From JBOGXA01 sp050694175 (GTDB lineage Bacteria > Actinomycetota > CADDZG01 > WHSQ01), in contig JBOGXA010000001.1 of NCBI GenBank assembly GCA_050694175.1, forward strand, positions 199,986 to 263,985: a stretch of 64,000 nt of DNA. The letters are read 5' to 3'. Positions 9,094-17,298 of the stretch are shown here, piece after piece (positions within the stretch are counted from its first letter, which is position 1; each line of letters begins with the position of its first letter). The notes below the pieces were generated by a model that saw nothing but the letters and a program-made list of their open reading frames with translations, was not told where the DNA came from and ran no database searches. A program made the translations under genes and the position numbers.

Positions 9094-10056
9094 CTACCAG
9101 TTCGTGTCACGTTCATAGCCCAGATCGATCAAATGGCGCCCGGCTAGCTCCTTGAAGGCGCTCTTGTGCTCCTGGGAGAAGTGATTCCTCCAGTCCCCGA
9201 TTCGACCTCGCCTAAATGTGGCCGTCCGGCGCGACCAGATACCTTGTGCCACGCGATCAAGATCCTCCGCGGACAATTGACGGTTCAGCCGACGCGCGAC
9301 CGCCTCGACTTCCTTTCTCTGAAGATCGGCTGAGCCCCCTCCCGAAGGTCCAACCAGGGACTCGAAGCGACAAACGTGGATGTCGTCCTTGTCGAGCCAC
9401 GCGCTGAAACTGTCCAGGCGCGTGCCGATGTCTTCGAGCGAGGGCGCGCCATTACCCGGCAGACCCACTATCGACGCCAGCAGGCGCGCCTTGTCGGTGC
9501 GTAACTCTTCTGTGTAGCGGCGATGCAACGGATGTCGGGGCTGGTTCCTAACGTAGAAACAGTGGGAGACAGCGATATCGCGAGGATCTCGGATCATTAG
9601 CAGCGATCTGAAGCCCGCAGCGTCCAGCAGGGGCGGAAGCTCTGGGCGAGTCGGGAAGTGCGCTATCACGAACTGGCCGTTGCGGACGGACGCGAGCAGA
9701 CGTGCAAATCGCCGGCCATCGAAGTGGGACTCTTCTGTGGTGGATGTAGTGTCCGACAGGTAGTCGTTGGGGGTCAGCTGCAGACCGGAGAACATCATCC
9801 GGGGAAGCGCTTTAAGCAGGGCAGCCAGCAAGTGCGTTCCGGCCTTGGGGATGCTGTTGACGAGCACCTTGGGCGGCGGCAAGAACAAGACCGAGCGCGC
9901 GTAAGCCCGGTACGCACCGAGACTCGCGCTCCGCATGAGGTCATTCTTTGCAATGAGGCCCGTGATGCTCATGTGCACTCGGTTTAGGGGGTAGGGATCG
10001 TTTCCTCTCCCAACCCACTTTAGTGGTCGGCGCATGAGGACGAGAATGTCGACCAA
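9094..10056 (-). CDS. Sulfotransferase domain protein
   Basis: PAPS-dependent sulfotransferase fold. The 5'-phosphosulfate loop is at residues 66-76 (VNSIPKAGTHLL) and the 3'-phosphate motif at 152-164 (LLMIRDPRDIAVS). RFESLVGPSGGG lies in the C-terminal third, and the GDWRNHFS segment near the end is typical of Sulfotransfer_1 proteins. The protein is 320 residues if the TTG at 10056 is used. The ATG at 10035 is equally plausible. Its start faces the start of a phosphodiester glycosidase gene with only 2 bp between them, so one of the two annotated starts may really lie further inside. This is the second sulfotransferase in 5 kb, on either side of a GT4-murJ pair. Confidence 0.88.
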   Translation of the reverse strand: MVDILVLMRRPLKWVGRGNDPYPLNRVHMSITGLIAKNDLMRSASLGAYRAYARSVLFLPPPKVLVNSIPKAGTHLLAALLKALPRMMFSGLQLTPNDYLSDTTSTTEESHFDGRRFARLLASVRNGQFVIAHFPTRPELPPLLDAAGFRSLLMIRDPRDIAVSHCFYVRNQPRHPLHRRYTEELRTDKARLLASIVGLPGNGAPSLEDIGTRLDSFSAWLDKDDIHVCRFESLVGPSGGGSADLQRKEVEAVARRLNRQLSAEDLDRVAQGIWSRRTATFRRGRIGDWRNHFSQEHKSAFKELAGRHLIDLGYERDTNW

Positions 10057-10058
10057 GG

Positions 10059-11444
10059 ATGACAGTTAGGCCACGATCACACCGCCGACCTTATCTGCTG
10101 GCAGCTTTTGCCATTGCCGTCCTCATCGTCGTGTCCGTAGGTGCGGATTACGCGCCGGGGGCGGCCGGCGGGTATAGGAAGCTCACGTCGAAAGTCGGTC
10201 CGGGCGTCCACTACACGGTCATCAGGAACCCAAAAGGGCCGTGGAGGATCCAGATCACGTCGGTGGCACTCGATGCGCGCTCAACTCTCGATGTTGAGCT
10301 CGCGCACAACCAACTGGGCGGGGCACGGGAGAGGACGTCGTCCATGGCGCGCCGTCGCGGCGCGATCGCCGCCATCAACGCAGACTTTGGCTGGTACCGG
10401 CCCATGCATGTGTACGCCGAGGACGGGCATCTTGTGCAGACACCGCCGACCTGGGGAGCCAATTTTATGGTGGATAGGGCAGAGACAACCGCTTACTTTC
10501 GCGGGCGAACGTCTCTTGAGGTGTCGATCGAGCGCCTTACTGGATCCGTCGAAGGCGATGTTTCGGTCGACCGCGTCAACTCGGGAAAGCCCGGCGCGCG
10601 GCAGGTGTCGGTGTTCTCGCCTGCGGGGGGCAGTGTGGAGGAGCCTCCGCCAAACGCATGCTCTGCTCGCCTCCTTCCGCTGGACCGCCCCCGCCTCCTC
10701 GCCCGTGGCACCGGCGTGCGAGCAGCGCACAAGGTTGTGCTGTCTCGGTGCAGCAGAGAGGCGATGGCACGCATGAACGGGAAGGTCGTCGCCACGCCCC
10801 GGCGCGGGCGCAGGCGATCGGAGGTCGTCGGCCTGAGGCCGGGCGAGCTGGTCGGGCTGAATTGGTCCTTCGGCGGCAAAGGTGCGTTCGACACGGTCGG
10901 CGGGTATCCACTACTCATGAGAAATGGGGCCATACAGTGGGATTACTTGACCGGAGACCGTCCGTTTTACGGACGGCACCCACGTACCGGAGTGGGCTAC
11001 GACAGCGACGCCGGCACCGTTCTATTCGTCACCGTCGATGGACGCCAGCCCGGATACAGCGTGGGGATGACGTTGCCTCGGTTCGCACAACTCTTCAAAT
11101 CGCTCGGCGCCGATTCGGCTCTCAACCTCGACGGCGGGGGCTCGACGACGATGTGGGTGCGCGGTGATGTCAAGAACCGGCCCTCAGACGGCGCTGAGCG
11201 GGCGGTCACCTCGGCCCTGCTCGTGCTTCCGAGGGGAGACTCCGAAGAGGTCAGGCGCAACGCGGAACTGGGCCCAGTCGTTGCGGGAGCTCCCGGTCGG
11301 CAGTCGTTGACTGCTCTGCCGCCCGCGCTCGCGTCGGATCCTGCCTCCGCCGCCGGCCTCACCGCCGCGCTCAGGGATCGCGGCTTCCGGCTTCCGGTCG
11401 AAAGGGGTCTGCAGCGACCGAGAGAGCCGGCAGCACCCCGTTAG
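10059..11444 (+). CDS. Secreted phosphodiester glycosidase family protein (NAGPA domain)
   Basis: A signal anchor (about residues 10-28) is followed by a domain related to the uncovering enzyme N-acetylglucosamine-1-phosphodiester alpha-N-acetylglucosaminidase (DUF2233/NAGPA). Visible landmarks are GAIAAINADFGWY, HPRTGVGYDSDAGTVLFVTVDG and the family signature ALNLDGGGSTTMWV. Bacterial members are exported and probably cleave sugar-phosphodiester bonds in envelope glycans. The C-terminal 60 residues are low-complexity. Its position beside sulfotransferase and glycosyltransferase genes suggests trimming of a surface glycan. The start ATG is only 2 nt from the divergent sulfotransferase start, with no Shine-Dalgarno, so the true start is uncertain. 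Confidence 0.85.
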   Translation: MTVRPRSHRRPYLLAAFAIAVLIVVSVGADYAPGAAGGYRKLTSKVGPGVHYTVIRNPKGPWRIQITSVALDARSTLDVELAHNQLGGARERTSSMARRRGAIAAINADFGWYRPMHVYAEDGHLVQTPPTWGANFMVDRAETTAYFRGRTSLEVSIERLTGSVEGDVSVDRVNSGKPGARQVSVFSPAGGSVEEPPPNACSARLLPLDRPRLLARGTGVRAAHKVVLSRCSREAMARMNGKVVATPRRGRRRSEVVGLRPGELVGLNWSFGGKGAFDTVGGYPLLMRNGAIQWDYLTGDRPFYGRHPRTGVGYDSDAGTVLFVTVDGRQPGYSVGMTLPRFAQLFKSLGADSALNLDGGGSTTMWVRGDVKNRPSDGAERAVTSALLVLPRGDSEEVRRNAELGPVVAGAPGRQSLTALPPALASDPASAAGLTAALRDRGFRLPVERGLQRPREPAAPR

Positions 11445-12049
11445 TCCCAGGCTCCCTCGAGCTCGAGCAGGAACTTCTTCTTATCCAGGCCTCCGCCGTA
11501 GCCTCCGAGCCCCCCGCCGGTGTTCACGACCCGGTGGCACGGAACCACCACGGGAATGGGGTTGGAGCCGAGGGCGTTGCCGGCGGCCCGGGCCGCGCGC
11601 GGGCTTCCGGCCCGACGAGCCATATCCCCATAGGTCGTGACGTAACCGAAGGGGATACTGCGAGCTGCCCGCAGTACACGGCGCGCGAAATCACCACTTG
11701 TAAGTCTCCAGTCGACCGTGATGTCGAAGCGCTTGCGCCGGCCGCTGAAGTACTCATCGAGCTCGCGGCGCACATCGTCGAGGCGCGATGGGGCCTCGAG
11801 CATGCGTGGCGAGATCTTGGTCGCGAGTTCCATGAGCACGCCCTCGGTGTTCTCGGACTCGAACGAAAGACGCACCAGTCCTCTTTTCGTTCCGGCCGCA
11901 ACGAGCGTCCCGATGGGGGAGTCGACCGCCGCATAGACCACGTCGATCAACCCGTCGTCGGCCGCCGTCTCCTTGAACCGCTGCTTCAGCACATCCAGTG
12001 CTCCCTTTTCGATGGCCGGCGACTTGAGTGCCGCCTCGAGGTCAGTCAT
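11441..12049 (-). CDS. ogt: Methylated-DNA--protein-cysteine methyltransferase with N-terminal extension
   Basis: Suicide DNA-repair protein that moves alkyl groups from O6-alkylguanine to its own cysteine. The active-site motif PCHRV is intact, with acceptor cysteine C171, and is preceded by the RAAGNALGSNPIPVVVPCH helix region. SIPFGYVTTYGDMARRAGSP is the helix-turn-helix that inserts into DNA. The first 35 or so residues (MTDLEAALKSPAIEKGALDVL) precede the usual start of the fold and are helical and charged. The start overlaps the end of an upstream ECF sigma gene by 8 bp, so the two proteins are translationally coupled. No Ada-type AraC domain or anti-sigma gene is present. The stop overlaps the end of the convergent phosphodiester glycosidase gene by 4 bp. 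Confidence 0.93.
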   Translation of the reverse strand: MTDLEAALKSPAIEKGALDVLKQRFKETAADDGLIDVVYAAVDSPIGTLVAAGTKRGLVRLSFESENTEGVLMELATKISPRMLEAPSRLDDVRRELDEYFSGRRKRFDITVDWRLTSGDFARRVLRAARSIPFGYVTTYGDMARRAGSPRAARAAGNALGSNPIPVVVPCHRVVNTGGGLGGYGGGLDKKKFLLELEGAWD

Positions 12050-12509
12050 GGTCGTACTCCTCTCTTAGTTTCTTCAGTCCATCGTGAACGCTGCGGCGAG
12101 CGGCGTCCGCGGTAGACCCGATCAGTGCTCCGATGTCGCGGTAGGGAAGATCGTTGACGTAGCGGTACAAGATCGCAGCCCGCTGCTTGGGTGGCAGCGA
12201 GCGCACCATCCGCCACAGCATTGGGTCGCCGTCGGGCTGACCCCCCGCGGATCTGTCGGGCACGGTGGCGACCGGCAGAGGGCCCCGCGCTGTCCGGCGG
12301 TGAAGATCGAGCGCCTTGCGATGGGCAATGGTGAGCACCCATCCCCGAAGGTTGTCCGCCGACTCGAGCCGGGGGTACGCGCGCAGGGCGGACAGGAACG
12401 TCTCCTGCCAGCAGTCGTCCGCGTCGACGGGCCCGACCGCGGCGACCAGCAACCGGTAGACGTCGCCGGCGTGGGCATCGAGGACGGTCTGGAAGGGAGG
12501 GCGGCTCAC
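12042..12509 (-). CDS. ECF sigma factor (RNA polymerase sigma-70 family)
   Basis: Two-domain sigma factor. Region 2 covers DADDCWQETFLSALRAYPRL through LRGWVLTIAHRKALDLHRR (DNA melting and -10 recognition). Region 4 covers LPPKQRAAILYRYVNDLPYR through DAARRSVHDGLKKLREEY (helix-turn-helix for -35). The GTG at 12509 is chosen because a TACGTT hexamer ends 8 nt upstream, indicating a leaderless mRNA. The frame continues upstream to 12572 without family similarity. The gene is translationally coupled to an O6-alkylguanine repair protein, an uncommon partner in place of an anti-sigma factor. A secreted subtilase is divergently transcribed. Confidence 0.92.
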   Translation of the reverse strand: MSRPPFQTVLDAHAGDVYRLLVAAVGPVDADDCWQETFLSALRAYPRLESADNLRGWVLTIAHRKALDLHRRTARGPLPVATVPDRSAGGQPDGDPMLWRMVRSLPPKQRAAILYRYVNDLPYRDIGALIGSTADAARRSVHDGLKKLREEYDHD

Positions 12510-12517
12510 GTGGATAC

Positions 12518-12523
12518 AACGTA
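12518..12523 (-). promoter_or_regulatory. Putative leaderless -10 (TACGTT), 8 nt before the ECF sigma start
   Basis: Reads TACGTT on the minus strand. The spacing to GTG fits transcription starting at the first base of the start codon. No Shine-Dalgarno is present. Confidence 0.5.
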
Positions 12524-12703
12524 CGCGACCTGCCTTTTGTGAGGTCCACAGGCGGCGGGATTGTTCGCCCATCGGGCGTCGAATCCGACATTTCGGGTAG
12601 GGATTCGAGGGCGAGAGAGGTATTTCGGAGCGGACGGGGGAAGTATCACCAAGGAATTCAAGGTCGAGTTCACTACCCGGGAGGTCACGTAAAGGTACGA
12701 ACG

Positions 12704-13933
12704 TTGCTTGCCTCTGCCGCCGTCGGCGCCCTCGTGGTCGCGCTGGTCGGTCCTACCGCCGGCGCATCCGCGCGGGGGAATCAGACGCCGCAGGCGCTCG
12801 GACGTTACATCGTCGTACTCAAGAAGTCCGCCGCCGCCGGCTCGGTGGCGGTTCTGCACAGCCGGTCGTTCGGCTTCGAGGTCGATCACGTCTACCGTCA
12901 CGCCCTGAAGGGCTACTCGGCCGCCATGCCGCGGGCCGCAGCGCGCGCCGTCGCGAACGCGCCCGGCGTCCGGTGGGTCGAGCGGGACCGGATTCACAAG
13001 GTCGCCGCGCAGTCGATTCCCACCGGCATCAATCGGGTCGATGCCGACCTGAGCCCGACCGCTCAGATCAACGGCGTCGATCAGCGCGTGAACGTCGACG
13101 TTGCGGTAATCGATACGGGCATCGACTACACCCACCCCGATCTCAACGTGTACACCGCGGGGGCGAAGAACTGCGCTCTCGCTGCCATCAACGCGAACGA
13201 CGACAACGGGCACGGCTCGCACGTGGCCGGGACGATCGGCGCGCTCGACAACTCGATCGGCGTCGTAGGAGTTGCTCCCGGCGCGCGCGTGTGGCCGGTC
13301 AAGGTCCTGAGTGCGGCCGGAGTCGGCTTCACGTCCGAGATCGTGTGTGGGATCGATTACGTCAGGTCCAAGGCGTCGCAGATCGAGGTTGCCAACATGA
13401 GCCTGGGCGGAGGCGGCAGTGACGACGGCAACTGCGGAAACAGCAACAACGATGCCGAGCATCGGGCCATCTGCTCCGCGGTCTCCGCAGGCGTGACGTT
13501 CGTCGTCGCAGCCGGCAACGACCACGAGGATGCAGCCAACTCCACTCCGGCCGCTTACGACGAGGTCATCACGGTCAGCGCCCTCGCCGACTTCAACGGG
13601 CAGCCGGGAGGCGGCGCCCCGTCGACCTGCCGTTCGGACGTCGACGACACGTTCGCCAACTTCTCCAACTACGGCGCCGACGTCGATCTCATCGCACCGG
13701 GCGTGTGCATCAACTCGACCTACATGCTCGGCGGCTACTCGACCTTGTCGGGTACGTCGATGGCCAGCCCGCACGTCGCGGGTGGGGCCGCGCTCTACAA
13801 GACCAACAATGCGGGAGCCACTCCCGCGCAGGTGAAGACCGCTCTGCAGAACGCAGGCAACCTGAACTGGACGTGGCCGTCGCAAGACCCCGACGGCATC
13901 CAGGAGAAACTGCTGAACGTGGCAACCTTCTAA
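12704..13933 (+). CDS. Secreted subtilisin-like serine protease (S8) with I9 propeptide
   Basis: An export signal (LLASAAVGALVVALVGPTAGASA) is followed by an inhibitor-I9 propeptide (YIVVLKKSAA through VRWVERDR) and a complete subtilase domain. The catalytic triad is visible: Asp137 in AVIDTGIDYTHPDL, His170 in NGHGSHVAGT and Ser352 in GTSMASPHVAGG, counted from the TTG used here. The usual oxyanion Asn is in VAAGNDH. The start is uncertain. A good Shine-Dalgarno (GGGAGG at 12679) points to GTA codons at 12689 and 12695, where basic residues complete a classic signal peptide. The nearest legal start with an upstream AAAGG is this TTG. It is divergent from the ECF sigma gene and followed by a strong terminator. 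Confidence 0.9.
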   Translation: MLASAAVGALVVALVGPTAGASARGNQTPQALGRYIVVLKKSAAAGSVAVLHSRSFGFEVDHVYRHALKGYSAAMPRAAARAVANAPGVRWVERDRIHKVAAQSIPTGINRVDADLSPTAQINGVDQRVNVDVAVIDTGIDYTHPDLNVYTAGAKNCALAAINANDDNGHGSHVAGTIGALDNSIGVVGVAPGARVWPVKVLSAAGVGFTSEIVCGIDYVRSKASQIEVANMSLGGGGSDDGNCGNSNNDAEHRAICSAVSAGVTFVVAAGNDHEDAANSTPAAYDEVITVSALADFNGQPGGGAPSTCRSDVDDTFANFSNYGADVDLIAPGVCINSTYMLGGYSTLSGTSMASPHVAGGAALYKTNNAGATPAQVKTALQNAGNLNWTWPSQDPDGIQEKLLNVATF

Positions 13934-13944
13934 CCAGGTTCACA

Positions 13945-13974
13945 AAAAGCGGGGGCCACCGGGCCCCCGCTTTT
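13945..13974. terminator. Strong bidirectional intrinsic terminator
   Basis: A perfect 13-bp stem (AAAAGCGGGGGCC and GGCCCCCGCTTTT) with a four-base loop ACCG. The GC-rich stem is flanked by A and T runs, so it can act on both strands. It lies 11 bp after the protease stop. Confidence 0.9.
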
Positions 13975-13982
13975 CTCGCGCG

Positions 13983-14105
13983 TCGCCCCCGGCCCCGGCG
14001 TGACTGTGCATTTGAGCGGGCTATGCGTGATCTGAGGGACACTCGCCCCCGGCCCCGGCGTGACTGTGCATTTGAGCGGGCTATGCGTGATCTGAGGGAC
14101 ACTCG
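13983..14105. repeat. Two exact tandem copies of a 60-bp unit
   Basis: The segment from 13983 to 14045 is identical to 14043-14105, giving a 60-bp period and just over two copies. The unit carries GC-rich edges around a less GC-rich core (TGTGCATTTGAGCGGGC). It has no coding potential of its own and fills the gap between the protease terminator and the stop of the convergent glycosyltransferase. Confidence 0.93.
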
Positions 14106-14152
14106 GCCCCAGGACCCCCGAGGCCCGGCTCCCGGCGTTGACCCCTTTGCGC

Positions 14153-15397
14153 TTACGCCAGTGACGTGAACAGGTCCTCGTACGCGGCCGCAACCGCCGC
14201 CGGCGACGCCCATTGCTCGACCCACGCCCGCCCCGCCTGACCCATCCTCCGTGCCTCTTCGGGAGCGTCCAGCAAGCGCTTGATCGCCTTGGTGAAGGCT
14301 TCCGCGTCTTCGGGGGGGACCGCGATCCCTCCACCGGATCGCTCGACCACGCGCGCTACCTCGCTGCCTTCGTCGACGCTTGCGATGAGCGGTCTCGCCG
14401 CGGCCAGGATCGAGTACATCTTGGAGGGCACACTGGACCGCGCCAGTCCTCGCTTCAGAGGTACCACGTGAATGTCTGCGGCCGCGAGCACTTCCGGCAA
14501 GCGGTCGGCCGGCTGCATCTCGATGAAACGGATGTTGTTAAGCCCACCCGCTTTCCTAATGAGATCCGGAAGGGCGGCGCCCGATCCGTTCACCACGAAG
14601 ACGAGGTCCGATTCATAGGCCAGCGCCGCGGCCGCCTCCACCAGCAACCCGAGGGACTGCGACAGGCCGACATTGCCCGCGTACATGACGACGGTCCTGT
14701 CGTGAAGCCCAAACTCCTGCCGGTAGGCGTTTCCCCGATCCTGTGGAGCAATCGTCGCTGTATCGACGAAGTTGGGGATGACGCGGACCTTGTCGGACGC
14801 GGACGTCTTGGCTGCGACGTTGTTCTTTAGGTCCTCCGACAGGACGGTGACGGCGTCGGCGCGTTCGTAGCAGAACCTCTCGAGCCGTCGGGCCGCGGCA
14901 ACAACGCGGCGATCCTTCAAAACGCCGAGCTCCACGGCGACGTCCGGGAACACATCCTGGACGTTGAACACGAACGGGGCGTTCTTGGCGCGTGCGATTG
15001 CCCACCCGCTCACGCCCAGTGTCAGGGGCGGCGACATTGCAAGGACCCCGTCGACGCGCCGGCGCCGGGACCTCCCTGCGGTGCGGGCCGGTCGCGTGCC
15101 CAGGCCGGCCACAATCAGGCTGAAAAGCCCATAGCTCGCGGCGCGCCGGACGATGTTGCGCTTGTCGGATGTGGGGAAGGGGTTGATCCGGATGATGCGG
15201 CCCCACGGAGTGTCCTCATAGCGGACGAGCCGGCCTTCGAAGCCGGGTTCCACCCGGTGAGCGCGGTACCAGGGAAGCGACGTGATCACCTCGATGTCGT
15301 GCGAGCGATGGGCGAGCTCTTCAACGATGCGAGTCGCTACCGCGCCGGTCGGCGCAACGTCGGGATGAAAATGCGGTGTAAGGACCGTGAGGTTCAC
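14153..15397 (-). CDS. GT4-family glycosyltransferase (WbuB-like)
   Basis: A 414-residue GT-B enzyme resembling WbuB-type N-acetylsugar transferases. The N-terminus is LTVLTPHFHPDVAPTGAVAT, then FVFNVQDVFPDVAVELGVL, a donor-domain VVMYAGNVGLSQSLG, and the C-terminal KMYSILAAARPLIASVDEGSE, in which the usual E-x7-E is replaced as in this subgroup. The start is GTG. It is transcribed toward the tandem repeat and away from a metallophosphoesterase on the same strand 45 bp upstream. The acceptor is probably an undecaprenyl-linked or surface glycan, by analogy with the subgroup. Confidence 0.88.
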   Translation of the reverse strand: MNLTVLTPHFHPDVAPTGAVATRIVEELAHRSHDIEVITSLPWYRAHRVEPGFEGRLVRYEDTPWGRIIRINPFPTSDKRNIVRRAASYGLFSLIVAGLGTRPARTAGRSRRRRVDGVLAMSPPLTLGVSGWAIARAKNAPFVFNVQDVFPDVAVELGVLKDRRVVAAARRLERFCYERADAVTVLSEDLKNNVAAKTSASDKVRVIPNFVDTATIAPQDRGNAYRQEFGLHDRTVVMYAGNVGLSQSLGLLVEAAAALAYESDLVFVVNGSGAALPDLIRKAGGLNNIRFIEMQPADRLPEVLAAADIHVVPLKRGLARSSVPSKMYSILAAARPLIASVDEGSEVARVVERSGGGIAVPPEDAEAFTKAIKRLLDAPEEARRMGQAGRAWVEQWASPAAVAAAYEDLFTSLA

Positions 15398-15442
15398 GGT
15401 GTGCTCTCATGGTTAGTCACGCCGGGATTGTCGCACGCGTGT

Positions 15443-16207
15443 TCAAGGGGAGCCTCGTTGCCACCGGCTCATCCACCACTCGAGGTGGGGCATGCCGTTG
15501 CGGCGGGCCGCTTCGAAGCATGAGTCGAGGTCGAAGCGTACGCGACGCAGCGCTACCGAACGAGCGGCCTTCGTAACCTCCAGCACCGCATACTCCGCCC
15601 ACGGCGTGAACAGGGCCGGGCCGGTTTCGTCGAGCATTTGCTCCCACACGAAGCCGGCTTCGGGCCGCATCAAGGGAAGCCCCACGCTGCCCGGGTTCAC
15701 CAGCACGCCGCCCCTCCAATGCCGGAGCATCTGCTGATGCGTGTGGCCTCCGGCCATGACGGGTGCCTCTTCCACCGCCCATTCGGCGATCTGGTCGTCC
15801 GGTGTATCCGCGACGATGCGGTCGTTGAAAGAGCGCGGCGAGCCGTGGTAGCCGAGCAGTCCAACCGGTTCAACGCGAACGGTGGGGGGTAGCGCCGCGA
15901 TGAACTCGAAGTCCTCCGGGGACAGCTGCTCGAGCGTCCACCGGTCCAGGGCGACCGCAATCGCGTCAGGTCCGTCCGGGCGTTCGCTCAGCGCCGCGCG
16001 AGTGACAATCCGATCGTCTGTGTTGCCGAGGACCACCGGGCATTCGAGTTCCCGCAGCCGGCGGACGCACTCGGCCGGCTGCGGTCCGACTTCTGCGATA
16101 TCACCGAGGCAAACGATCGTGTCCACGCCCTCGCCCTCGACGGCTTCTAGGGCCGCCTCGAGAGCGACATGGTTGCCGTGAACGTCGGCCATCAAAGCGA
16201 TTTGCAT
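15443..16207 (-). CDS. Calcineurin-like metallophosphoesterase (YfcE/MJ0936-type)
   Basis: Binuclear-metal phosphoesterase of 254 residues with the full motif series: ADVHGNH (metal ligands D and H), CLGDIAEVGP, GNTDD (catalytic region), YHGSPRS and GGHTHQQ. This small family acts on phosphodiesters and is often annotated as a YfcE-like phosphodiesterase, with natural substrates unknown. The start ATG is divergent from the epimerase gene with 25 bp between the starts. A TAGACG hexamer sits 7 nt upstream, one base from the leaderless -10 pattern seen elsewhere in the window. Confidence 0.9.
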   Translation of the reverse strand: MQIALMADVHGNHVALEAALEAVEGEGVDTIVCLGDIAEVGPQPAECVRRLRELECPVVLGNTDDRIVTRAALSERPDGPDAIAVALDRWTLEQLSPEDFEFIAALPPTVRVEPVGLLGYHGSPRSFNDRIVADTPDDQIAEWAVEEAPVMAGGHTHQQMLRHWRGGVLVNPGSVGLPLMRPEAGFVWEQMLDETGPALFTPWAEYAVLEVTKAARSVALRRVRFDLDSCFEAARRNGMPHLEWWMSRWQRGSP

Positions 16208-16218
16208 AGCTCAACGTC

Positions 16219-16224
16219 TAACAT
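16219..16224 (+). promoter_or_regulatory. Putative leaderless -10 (TAACAT), 8 nt before the fcl-like gene
   Basis: The hexamer ends 8 nt before the ATG at 16233, in a 25-bp divergent gap with no room for an untranslated leader. Confidence 0.5.
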
Positions 16225-16232
16225 GACCTTGC

Positions 16233-17195
16233 ATGAGCGATTTCTGGGCGCGTAGACGCGTCCTCGTGACGGGAGGGGCCGGCTTTCTCGGCAGCGTCGT
16301 CTGTCGGAAGCTTGTCGAACGCGGCACCACCGACGTCGTGGTTCCCCGCAGCCGCGACTACGACCTGACGCGCAGCGAGGACGCCGAGAAGCTGTTCACC
16401 GATGGTTCCTACGATCTCGTGATCCACCTTGCCGCACGAGTAGGCGGCATCGGCGCCAACCTGGAAAGACCCGCGGACCTCTACGTTTACAACCTCTTGA
16501 TGGGTACCCATGTGATCGAAGAGGCCCGTAAGCGCGAGGTCGCCAAGACGGTCGTGATCGGAACCATTTGCGCGTACCCCAAGTTCACTCCCGTTCCATT
16601 CAAGGAGGAGTCGCTGTGGGAGGGCTATCCCGAGGAGACCAACGCCCCCTATGGGATCGCGAAGAAAGCATTGCTGGTGCATGCGCAGGCCAACCGGGCC
16701 CAGCACGGTCAGAACATTATCTACCTGGTGCCGACCAATCTCTACGGGCCGGGAGACAAGTTCAATCCCGCCGTGAGCCACGTCATCCCCGCCTTGATCA
16801 AGAAGTGTGTCGACGCGGTCGAAGCGGATTCGAGTCACATCGACGTGTGGGGGACGGGCCGCGCCACACGTGAGTTCCTCTACGTCGACGATTGCGCTGA
16901 GGGCATCCTGCTGGCCGCCGAACGCTACGACGATCCCGAGCCCATGAACCTCGGATCGAACAGCGAGGTGGCGATCCGAGATCTCGCCGAACTGATCGCC
17001 GAGCTCACGGGCTTCGACGGTGAGCTGCGGTGGGACTCGAGCAAACCCGACGGCCAGCCGCGCCGCGCCGTGGATGCGGCCCGTGCGCAGGCGCTGATCG
17101 GATTCGAAGCGCGAACGGACCTCCCCGAGGGGCTGCGCCGGACCATCGACTGGTACCGAGTCAATCGAGAGATCGCCGAGCAGGCGACTCTCTGA
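16233..17195 (+). CDS. GDP-L-fucose synthase-like NAD(P)-dependent epimerase/reductase
   Basis: Short-chain dehydrogenase fold with a Rossmann motif VLVTGGAGFLGSVV, the GDP-fucose-synthase signature VIHLAARVGGIGAN, the serine/threonine region IGTICAYPKFTPVPFKEE, and the catalytic Tyr-x3-Lys in APYGIAKKA. The product is expected to be an epimerised and reduced GDP-6-deoxyhexose. The length (320) is normal. The usual partner, GDP-mannose 4,6-dehydratase (Gmd), is not in the window, so either it is elsewhere or the enzyme uses a different NDP-sugar. The gene supports the neighbouring glycan synthesis genes. Confidence 0.85.
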   Translation: MSDFWARRRVLVTGGAGFLGSVVCRKLVERGTTDVVVPRSRDYDLTRSEDAEKLFTDGSYDLVIHLAARVGGIGANLERPADLYVYNLLMGTHVIEEARKREVAKTVVIGTICAYPKFTPVPFKEESLWEGYPEETNAPYGIAKKALLVHAQANRAQHGQNIIYLVPTNLYGPGDKFNPAVSHVIPALIKKCVDAVEADSSHIDVWGTGRATREFLYVDDCAEGILLAAERYDDPEPMNLGSNSEVAIRDLAELIAELTGFDGELRWDSSKPDGQPRRAVDAARAQALIGFEARTDLPEGLRRTIDWYRVNREIAEQATL

Positions 17196-17298
17196 TCCCC
17201 CGGGGGAGGCCGGCGCTAATGGTCGCGGCGCCGGGTGCCGATTTCATATGCAGAGGGATCAGGGCGTCGCGTAACCTTGGGGAGAGTGTTAAGTAGAG

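Noticed and set aside
12506..13885. Long minus-strand open frame across the subtilase gene
   Set aside because: It is an antisense shadow of a clear S8 protease, is Val/Asp/Arg-rich and has no recognisable domain; high GC makes such frames common.
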